Assembly (NCBI GenBank): GCA_025618425.1
Contig: CM046847.1
Coordinates: 13,803,468 to 13,867,467 of the forward strand
Reading direction: 5' to 3'
Source: Heliocidaris tuberculata
Lineage: Eukaryota; Echinodermata; Echinoidea; Camarodonta; Echinometridae
DNA length: 64,000 nucleotides
Shown piece by piece: positions 55,691 to 64,000 of this stretch. The notes under the pieces are model-generated. The model saw nothing but the letters and a program-made list of their open reading frames with translations, was not told the DNA's origin and searched no databases. Every line of letters starts with the position of its first letter. Position 1 is the stretch's first letter. Both the position numbers and the translations under genes were made by a program.

Positions 55691-57892
55691 TGCGTCCCAG
55701 AAAAAAGGAAACCCGTTTTTGGAGACAGATATCTTGATAATGAAATAGGATTGGAATAAAACATGGACACTTTTGGTACGAATAAAGTCTCTTCTTTTAT
55801 GTGATACCAAATACACGAAGATTTGTTTATGCTTGACCGACTTAGAACAATTTTACCAGCTTAATGTAAGAATCGATTTGCACAGAATATTGGTGCGAAC
55901 GTTTTAATGCAGATTATTCCAGTTTGTTTTCAATTCCCTTCATGTTGTTATCACGTTTTCTGTTTTGTCTTCAGTATCTTCTTTCTTGTGTTTGGTTTTC
56001 TGTTTCTGTAACAGTTTTCATGTTTCTGTTAATTCCGGTTTTTCTTTTCATTTCCCCTTTTCGCTCACTCCTTGCTTTTAATGTGATACATTTTGTTTCA
56101 CGTTATGAATCATATCTGGTTATTTGCATCTTTTCGCTTTTTACATTTTCACAGCATGCATCCCCATTTTTCATTCCCGATTTCTATTCAATCCTTAACA
56201 TTCTTTAGCTAAGTTATCTTCAATTCATTTCAACCTTCTTATTTCATTTCAGTGATATTCTAACCTCAATCTTTTCAATCTCTTGCATATCTCAACTTGC
56301 TCTCTTGCTGTCTTCTCTTGTTTTCCACTTAAAAGAATTGTGACGCCTAATTGTGACACCGAATAACGACACACAAACAAACGATGAAACTAAGTTTTAT
56401 TTCTTTTTATTTCATCCTTTACAAGAGCAACTCATAAATCTTGGACCGTGTAACTCTATCCCCAACGTCCCTCAACATGTCCACCATGCCTGTCCACGCA
56501 CACCTGTGCTCTGCCCCTCATGGCTCCTACTGCCTGGCGAATCACGGGTTCTTGGTGCCGCAGTGCCTCACACTCTCTCACGATCCTGTTACGCAGGTCA
56601 TTAGTGTCTCGTGGTGGGAGGTGTAGACCCTACTCTTCAGAAAGCCCCAAAGAAAAAAGTCACACGGGGTGAGATCTGGTGACCTGGGAGGCCATTCGAC
56701 ATCATGATTCAACGCGATGACTCTGTTGTTGAAGAGTTCCTGCAGTCTCTCCCTGACGACTAATCTTCGATGAGGCGGTGCTCCATCTTGTACCCACCAG
56801 ACTCTTTCGAAGCTCCCATCAGGCTGGCGAACGAAGTGTTGATCAAGTTCTGGAACGAAGTCTTCGTTGATAAGATGTAGGTAGCGTTCTCCATCGAAAT
56901 TTCCGTTGAAGAAGAAGGGTCCGATCAACGATCCATTACCACAGAGTCCTACCCAGACGGAAACCTTCTCGCGACTGATGTTGACATCGTAGTGGAACGG
57001 TGGTGGGTTGTGGATTGGAGCATACTGCCGGACGTTGTGGTTATTGACCTTGCCGTTCATGAAGAAGGACGCTTCATCTCCAATGATGAGGTTTTCAACA
57101 AACCTTGGGCCACGATCCAGCAACCACTGGGAATATCGGAGTCGTCTGGGCATGTCTGCTTCTAGTAGTTGGTGCCGAATGCGTATCCTGTAAGGATACC
57201 ATTGCACGTCCTGTCGGATGATCCTGTGGTAGGAAGACCTTGACATGCCAAGTCCGTTTCTTCTCGTCGAGACATGGGGATTTGCAGCTACTTCCTGCTG
57301 AACTGCGGCAATGTTGTCCTCTGTCCGGACTGACCTTGGCCTCCCAGATCGGCCTTTGTTGAGGTTCAAACTTGTACCTTCATTCTGGTATTTTCGAACG
57401 TTCTTCCAGATCGTTGACTTTGACGGAACATTCCGATCAGGAAACCGACGACGGAAAGCTTGGGCAACTTCCTGAAGGCTTCCAGTGCGGTTCCATTCGG
57501 TTACTAGGAAAACTCTTTGCTGTGTTGTTAGCTGCATGGTCAGGCAAGCAAGTGAAAAGCTTGTGCTTAAAACCGTATTCATTCTCATTGAGAAATTTGG
57601 TGAAAGAAACATAAAAAAGAACACCAAAGAATTGCTAATGAGCCCTCCCTTTGTTAACCAACGTTGCTGCATCCTTTCCAATCTTGACCACTTATTCTGT
57701 GCAACTTGATTTTGACATTCAAATTTTAAACTCTCCTTGCTCATCAAAGCATAAACTTTAAGTGTCATATTAGGTGTCAAAAGAAAGAGGAAGAGCTAAA
57801 CTTTATGATGATATATATTATATGACATGAATTGTTCTATTTTACTGGGAAAATAGCTGACAACTCCGGTTTCCTTGTTAGTAGACGCACTG
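55688..57892 (-). mobile_element. Mariner/Tc1-superfamily transposon, 2.2 kb
   Basis: Left end CAGTGCGTCCCAGAAAAAA then GGAAACC. The right end in reverse reads CAGTGCGTCTACTAACAAGG then AAACC, so the TIRs are about 28 bp and imperfect. TA flanks both sides (55686-55687 and 57893-57894), the target duplication of this superfamily. It holds one transposase on the minus strand, with about 0.75 kb of non-coding sequence between the stop and the left end. Confidence 0.9.
56456..57537 (-). pseudogene. Mariner-family transposase (frameshifted near C-terminus)
   Basis: Cut-and-paste transposase. From the Met at 57537 (MQLTTQQRVFLVTEWNRTGS), an N-terminal helix-turn-helix region and a linker with KGRSGRPRS lead into the DDE domain. 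Three catalytic acidic residues are visible: GDEASFFMNG, VQDGAPPH and SPDLTPCDFFLWG. There are 41 residues between the second and third, which fits DD41D (rosa-like) rather than DD34D mariner. The open frame extends upstream to 57780, but that part looks non-coding. Near 56610 one base is lost. The true C-terminus (NDLRNRIVRECEALRHQEP onward, stop at 56456-56458) is in another frame, so the gene is probably inactive though young. Confidence 0.9.
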
Positions 57893-57894
57893 TA

Positions 57895-58111
57895 TATTAA
57901 TCTCATTCCGAAACGAGTTAACACTATTGAGTTCTTGACAATCAAAAGCGTCAAATGTTTTTGTTTTTTTTTACACCTAGTACATACTTATACATTTATT
58001 GATATCTTATTATTCAGTATAATTGGAAAATCAAGCAGCATTTCAATACGTTTATATGTTTTCTGATCATTATGGTATGAGAAAGAAAAGGAACGAGTAT
58101 GACATCATTTA
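57895..58111. other. Unassigned non-coding sequence
   Basis: No gene or repeat recognised. Confidence 0.4.
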
Positions 58112-58277
58112 CTGGGGCCGCGGAGCGTTTTTGAAAGTGGGGGGGGGGGGCTGATTTGATTTCACTCATTAATGACAAATTTCGAAATTTTTTCCGAGGT
58201 TTTATGACACGTGTCTACTAAAAAAAGTGTGGGGATTGCAGGCCACCAGCCCCCCCCCCCCCCCCCCCACCCGGTTT
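58112..58277 (+). mobile_element. hAT-like MITE (GGGGCCGCG family), copy 2
   Basis: CTGGGGCCGCGGAGCG, TTTTTGAAAGTG, a G run, CTGATTTGATTTCACTC, CACGTGTCTACT, a C run, then CCGGTTT. Same order as the minus-strand copy at 24735-24907. The flanks ATCATTTA (58104-58111) and ATCATTGA (58278-58285) match at 7 of 8. Confidence 0.75.
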
Positions 58278-58289
58278 ATCATTGATATT

Positions 58290-58770
58290 AATTTTTTTTT
58301 AAATACTGCATTATTAAAAAACAAAAACAAAACACTCTGCGTTCTCATAACAGGAAGCTATACACATTCTTAATCTCCAGGAAATGCGGTGTAATTCATA
58401 ATATCATACGGATGGATTATACATGTCACCTCAGCAAACGAAATTATGTGAAAACATCTGTATATTGATATTCATAAATGGTGATGAAGTAATGAAAATA
58501 TGTGGTTAAAGGGCCAATAAAATACAAATGCATATTGATTTCTGTTGATGAGCAGGGGTCAAGTCTATACATGAAATATTGTATATGATTTATATAGGTA
58601 TTAACATATATTTTAGGACATTTCCCCCTATATCCTTCAAGCTGCAACCTGCAAGCCCATACTCTCCTACAGAAATTGTGCCTTTCATGGCATGGGACCT
58701 TTAATTACCTGTCAAAAACATTGTTATCACGAGCAAACCTCGTTTGAAGTTTGTGTCGGGTTCTACGTGA
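58290..58770. other. Unassigned non-coding sequence
   Basis: No gene recognised. Confidence 0.4.
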
Positions 58771-58771
58771 A

Positions 58772-58853
58772 GGTAGCGTGGCCGAGCGGTCTAAGGCGCT
58801 GGTTTAAGGCACCAGTCATTTCGATGGCGTGGGTTCGAATCCCACCGCTGCCA
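58772..58853 (+). tRNA. tRNA-Leu (anticodon AAG)
   Basis: 82 nt and identical through its body to the gene at 17643. All stems pair, loop TTAAGGC, anticodon AAG at 58806-58808, discriminator A, canonical A and B boxes, T5 run at 58859-58863. It is isolated, 11 kb right of the main array, with no array spacer that I can recognise on either side. Confidence 0.95.
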
Positions 58854-58869
58854 AGATATTTTTGTAAAA

Positions 58870-59385
58870 TCTTTTCCAATAGTCTTATGAAGACCATGTA
58901 GATAATTCAATAATCCGTTCTATTACTTAATTTTTAAAAAAGCAATATTGCTATAAATTACATCTTTGAATATAATGATAACATCCACGGTATACTAAAA
59001 GAAAGAAGAACAAAAACTAATTTCTCACATTTTTAGATAACTTTCAGGAAAGAGGGGCACATTCTTTATTGCGGGGGGGGGGGGTTAATTGTTTACTTAA
59101 GGTTTGGGTTTCAAAAGAGGGCACAGGCCTACTGTGGCCTTGGAAATCGAAATTAAAGGGACATATCAAAAGTAGATCCCGATGAATATATTGAGTGAAT
59201 TACAAATATCGCGTAGCGGAGTAAATATCTGCAAACGTTTTAAGCAATAAACCAAATTTGTTATCAATCTATCATTCAAACATTGAGCCATGCCAAATAT
59301 TCGCGCCAATTTCACTGTTGACTTACATGATATTCAGGGGAACATTGTGTATTGGATTTAAAATAATACACTTCATACTGTTTGC
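58870..59385. other. Unassigned non-coding sequence
   Basis: A G tract lies at 59072-59083. No gene. Confidence 0.4.
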
Positions 59386-59439
59386 ATAGATGTATCAAAT
59401 TTCTTTCTTCGCATATCGCCTGGATATTGAAAACACACA

Positions 59440-59529
59440 CAAAACCACGCTAACACACACACACATACCCGCACACCCCAACACTCCCATTATGATCCTC
59501 TTCACCATCTCACCCCGTTTCTCTATTTC

Positions 59530-59574
<45 letters not shown>

Positions 59575-59765
59575 CCTCCCACATCCTCATTCTCTATGTA
59601 GCTCTCTATTTTCCTCATCTCGCAATATTTCACTATTTTCCCAGCTTTCCCCTCCCCGCCCCCTCCTCTCTCTCTCTCTTTCTAACTCACCCCCCCCCCC
59701 CCCTCATCTCTCTACCACTTCACTATTTTCCCTCCTCTTGGTTTCTTTTTTCCCCTTCTCTTTCT
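59440..59765. repeat. CT-rich low-complexity tract
   Basis: Short CA repeats, then a CT run at about 59535-59571 and further CT and C tracts to 59765. The 125-codon frame across it is an artefact. Confidence 0.85.
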
Positions 59766-59814
59766 AATGCTCTTTTCCCTATGGCTGAAGTTAAGGGTGT
59801 CGTGCATGTAACTA

Positions 59815-60681
59815 CAGTGCGTCCCAGAAAAAAGTTAACAGTTGGAAAGAGTCCAAAATTCAAATTTGACAAGAATTGATATTGGCTGTGGCTATAGTAT
59901 CAGCCAAGATGAGAATCATGAAAAGGCTTAGAAATTTCCATATTCTGGTCTATAAAAGGCAATTTATGAAATAACAGGCTTTGTTCTCTACACGTCCTTA
60001 TACATCCCATCAACATCTTTTGCATGAGTGAGCAATTAACTACTTTGTTCAGTGTTTCAAAATGTTACTTTTGGTGAGTCTTTTAATTTCACCTGGCTTG
60101 CTCACTCAGCCATAAAGTTTTGATGGGATATATCAGGGCATACAGTGAACAAAGTCTGTTCTTTCATGAATTGTCTTTTAATGATCAGAATATGACATTT
60201 CTAAGCCTTTTCATGACTTTCAACTTTGCTGATACCAGCCAGAACATAAACACATTTTTCAAGCATGGATTTTGCACCCTTTCACAAAACTGGCTTTTGC
60301 TCACTCAAGCTTAAAATATTGTGAGATATTTTAGTGTCATATGATAGAAGAGACCCTAAGCCTTCCACAGGTATGAACATTTCCTGAAAATATTTTGAAA
60401 TATTTAAATGGGGAGACATTTTTCAACTGTCAAGTTTAAACGGTTCTCAACTTCGTTTATACCAGCCAGGACAAATACCAATTCTTGTCAATTCTGAATT
60501 TTGCATCCTTTCACAAAAGTGGTTTTTGATCACTCAAGCTTAATAAGAAGTCAGATATTTTGGTGTTATTACATAGGAGAGACTCTAAGCTAGCAACAGG
60601 AAATAAAAATTATGGAAAACAGTTTTAAATATTGATTTGAGGAGACTTTTTTCAACTGTTAACTTCTTTTGGGTCGCACTG
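59815..60681. mobile_element. Fold-back MITE with mariner-element termini, 867 bp
   Basis: Left end CAGTGCGTCCCAGAAAAAAG is the same as the left end of the transposon at 55688. The right end in reverse is CAGTGCGACCCAAAAGAAG, and the TIR continues through TTAACAGTTG. TA flanks both sides. Long inverted arms (about 59879-60034 against 60103-60240) fold around a ~65-nt loop. The right side also holds a direct duplication (about 60236-60430 and 60463-60665). No transposase. Confidence 0.85.
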
Positions 60682-60689
60682 TATAACGC

Positions 60690-62540
60690 CTTAATTGCTC
60701 GTTATAGGATAACATATAAAAGCAAAATGTGTTGCGCACGGCAAGATGGGGTTGCAATTTGAAGATAGACACATGAAGACCTTTATCGTTTAAGCATCTA
60801 TTCTAATCGCACAAAGATAACCCACTTTTAAAATGGAACTTGCCTCTTTCCTAAAAAGCCATGGTTGACGATCCCCAGGCAATAATGTCCCTCTATGACC
60901 TGATTACATGAGCACCATGAAAAGCTTTCCAGAGGGTTTGAGAGGTTTTAGAGGTGACATGGCATTTTGGGAAATAGGCTATTAGCATCGGCGATAGGGA
61001 ATTGTAATCAAAATTACTGGAATGACCACGAAGGACGCAGATATATGGAGGCAGCTAAACCGATAACGCAAGCCCGAAGATGACAATTTCATATTTTAAA
61101 AAATATATCTTCAAATACTGCTTTTATTGTATCGTTAGCTTGTTGTGAAGGTAAATGCAACTGCATTATGTGCATTATCTTTTCCCCCATTAAGAGCGCT
61201 TCTCTTTAAGTAACCTGAGCTGGGTACAAATAGGAATTTAAACAAAATACAAATTGCCATATGCAAATTATACCGCAATGCCTCACATTTCATAATTATC
61301 CACATGGGCGTTTTAGAGGGAAGAGGTGCGATCCCCATTCAGAATATTCGTCGGCATATCTTCAACTGCTGTCGGCATCTTTGATAACTTTTAACACTTG
61401 TCCGATGATTTTTAAAAGAGAAACTTTTTACAACACATTTTGATTGGAATGTCTAATATTAAACGTTATCAACAAATTTCAAAATTCGAGGGAACATTTT
61501 TATCTTTAACCTCTTGTCAAGTCGGCAACTTTCAGATTTTCAGTACCCCATTCTTTTTTTTTCTTCTATCTTATGTTTTGTTGAAAATTGTGCCTTTATG
61601 TCGTTGTCTCTAACGATAGAAGATCAACACTATGATATGTAGGTCAGTCAGTTGCGCTAAGTGACCAAGCTACCGTTAATCCACTAGTAAATTTCCGGCA
61701 AATGATATGAATGAGCAAAGTGGAAAATTCGATACTCAAAGCTTCAGCTTTTAAAGTTTTGTAAATTTCGAAGAATATATTCAAATGACAGAAGTCCGAA
61801 TAATTTACAAGTAGTAAGTTCTCGAGAAAAAAAAATTGGATTTTCTGCCTGAGCTACTAAAAAATACTTGTTCTTCGGACTTCTATAATTGTACTCCTGT
61901 GACTGAGTTTTAATATTCCAGGGCAAATTAACATGATCTATTGAAAAAAAATTTTAGGCAGTAACGTTTTCTCTATTATCTTGCGACCCGCATTTACATT
62001 GGATAGTCACTTTTTTCTTCAAAATTTTCAATAGGGCCCCAACTTCTCTAACATCATCTAAATAATATAGATGCATCTCGACTATATGGTTGATTTATTC
62101 AAGTCTCATGGTGTTTTGATGATCTACTTTATCAATTATTTATCCCTTTCAATTACTCATGTCATTACACCTCCGACAGAATGATACCAACGGAAAATTA
62201 CTGTTTGGTATAATACCAGCAAGCCAGACAATCATGGGATTGTTTGAAGACGCCATTGGGTCTTTCTGGCCGCTTTTTGGAATACTCTGGAGTTCGACAC
62301 CGGAGCTCTGAACCCAAGATTGATTACGCGGTGTGTATTCATATGTATTGAGAGCAGACGGCACTGTTTATATCTAACCTAGTTTTCTTTTCTTCTTTTT
62401 CTGTGTCTTTTCCTTTGTTTGTATAAGGAAACTAACACTGACAGTATTTTCTCACTGGAAAACCGGATCATGTCATGTTCACCATGCACATAAGTAGTGT
62501 GTTTTTACCAAGTACTACAGATAAAGGAATTAGTTTTATT
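60690..62540. other. Unassigned non-coding sequence
   Basis: No gene recognised. A short inverted pair AGAAGTCCGAA near 61792 and 61877 may mark a small element. Confidence 0.4.
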
Positions 62541-62543
62541 GTT

Positions 62544-62640
62544 AGGTGAACAGGTAGATATATAGATATATATAGATGTTTTATTGATAAACAAAATCTT
62601 CACTGCGGCAACGCCGAATTACAGTGATCCTTTTCAAGGA
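62544..62640 (-). mobile_element. LINE-type 3' end, copy 2
   Basis: On the minus strand: GAAAAGGATCACTGTAATTC, GGCGTTGCCGCAGTGAAGAT, then AATAAAACATC and a TATA/TATC tail. This parallels the block at 12836-12917, keeping the hairpin with paired changes (GATCGCA/TGCGATG against CACTG/CAGTG). Confidence 0.55.
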
Positions 62641-62810
62641 TCATTTCAAATTTCAAGAAAAAAAAAATGGCAAAATATACTGATATCTATTCTTAGGTGG
62701 ATATGTTGCTGCGTCTGTTACATTGCTTTGTATACAGATTGCTTTTTTTTTATTCCGTAAATAATTCAATGAACGAATCACGATTTTCTTTTATTCTATA
62801 ATGTGTTTTT

Positions 62811-62855
62811 TTGTGTGTGTGTGTGCGTGTGTGGTGTGTGTGTGTGTGTGTGTGT
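62811..62855. repeat. (GT)n microsatellite
   Basis: GT dinucleotide run with a few interruptions. Confidence 0.9.
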
Positions 62856-62859
62856 GATG

Positions 62860-64000
62860 TCAATGTATTCTGAGGTTTAAAATAAGGCTATAGATTTGGG
62901 AATAGGGTGTCGGGTCAAGTAAAAGCAAAAAATAATGAGTCGTAGACAAAATTAAACTTTCCCACAATTCCCCTCCATACACTCCTATATCCACGCCCTC
63001 GATTTTAATCCGCGCTTGTTTGGCTTTGATAATGATGGTTGAAAATAATATCAAGAGAAGCACATTTTCTCGTTCCACACTATACTATTATCATTCAAAT
63101 ATTTGCACAAGAATTTTGAGAAAGATATAGGCACAAATCAAAGAATTTTATTTTTATAATTATTATTATTAGTATTTATAATAAGATGTTAAACAGGTGT
63201 CCTCGAGGGGTTTTGAGTATTTTCCCTAACTTCCGACGGCTGTATTGTTAATTCATGTCGTCTATATTGCACTGTTTTCTATAAAGTGTTTTATGGTTTT
63301 ACTGTTGCCGTCTCTCTTTCTCTTTATCTCTCTTTTCTCCTTTTTGTGTGTGTCACCACCTTTTTAATTTTGGGTTTTCATTTTTCACAGTAGTAATTTC
63401 TATAATTTCTTGTAACTGTTGTGATTATGATTGTGTTTCAATAAATACATAAATTAAAAACAAAAGATGTTAGGCTGTGGCTAACAATTTTGAATGCACA
63501 AGTCCGAAATGCCAGACTGATCAAGCGGAATGTCTGCCTATTGTGCTGACAGGTTTAAAGGGGAAGAGTAACAAAAACTAATTTGTTTGCTGATAGGCAA
63601 TAAAAAGTAACCCCAACCTTACCATACATCCCATGGGTTAAGGATATTAGAGTTTAATAGACACCATGAGTGTCGATCCCCCGGGGGGGGGGGAGGGATG
63701 GGGGGTATATATCCCCTAAAGAATTAAGGTGGGGGATCATTCCCCCCCCCCCCCAAAAAAAAAAAAAAAAAAATGGGGGGTAAAATAAATAAGAATTATG
63801 ATACATAAACTTAAAACTAATAATAATCCAAACTCATTCGAAGCCTAAGGAAATAAGAAATGCCATAATTTAAATGCGAAAATATCGAAGAAAATTCGTT
63901 CACTCACATTGGTTCCGTCCATTCGCGTAGATCCGTTCATTCCTTCTTTTCATCAAAAACCATTTTGGGATTCTCTAAAATGCAATTTTTATAGACAGAT
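62860..64000. other. Unassigned sequence with retroposon-like end and G/C/A tracts
   Basis: TTTCAATAAATACATAAATT at about 63436-63457 resembles a retroposon 3' end. G, C and A tracts at 63680-63780 resemble a small hAT-like element without clear termini. No gene. Confidence 0.4.

Noticed and set aside
57538..57780. Upstream 81 codons of the transposase frame
   Set aside because: Hydrophobic, unlike the family; the family-type N-terminus starts at the internal Met at 57537.

Overview
The window looks like intergenic DNA from a multicellular eukaryote. It is AT-rich, full of microsatellites, homopolymer C/G tracts and small transposons, and has no long open reading frame apart from a transposase. 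The mobile-element mix (short 8-bp-duplication elements, mariner/Tc1-like elements, tRNA-derived SINEs, LINE tails, fold-back elements) and the tRNA sequences suggest a marine invertebrate, possibly an echinoderm. That placement is a guess from style, not a proof. I could not support any host protein-coding gene.

Layout. 1-12 kb: mostly unrecognised sequence, with a Mutator-like inverted-repeat element (6.66-7.67 kb), two short GTTTCAT fold-back elements and a decayed ~130-bp satellite (9.0-10.6 kb). 12-16 kb: a tRNA-Arg(TCT) gene inside a rearranged repeat, long TA/TG microsatellites, two small inverted-repeat elements and a 575-bp GAGACGTC-rich palindromic element. 16.7-17.7 kb: two intact tRNA-Leu genes (TAG, AAG). 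18-33 kb: a transposon field holding an ACGTG-rich repeat present twice in opposite orientation, and hAT-like elements whose cores are ~25-bp minisatellites.

33.6-47.3 kb is the most distinctive part: a tandem array of tRNA-Leu genes and pseudogenes. It includes a ~4.47-kb higher-order unit of seven tRNA slots, present twice (about 33.6-38.05 and 38.06-42.56 kb). With the solo copies at 16.7, 17.6, 44.3 and 58.8 kb, the family carries all five leucine anticodons (AAG, TAG, CAG, TAA, CAA), enough to read all six leucine codons. The array also holds broken, truncated and anticodon-shifted members (one reads as AGG, a proline anticodon). Two hAT-like MITEs sit in reciprocal positions in the two units, so each unit is the empty site for the other's insertion.

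47-64 kb: more hAT-like elements, a SINE with target-site duplication, a 1.87-kb fold-back, a possible Helitron helicase scrap, a complete 2.2-kb mariner-family element with a frameshifted transposase (DD41D spacing), another tRNA-Leu(AAG), and an 867-bp fold-back that shares the mariner element's terminal sequence. The RNA polymerase III genes would act independently, each through its internal A and B boxes and a downstream T run; nothing here resembles an operon.
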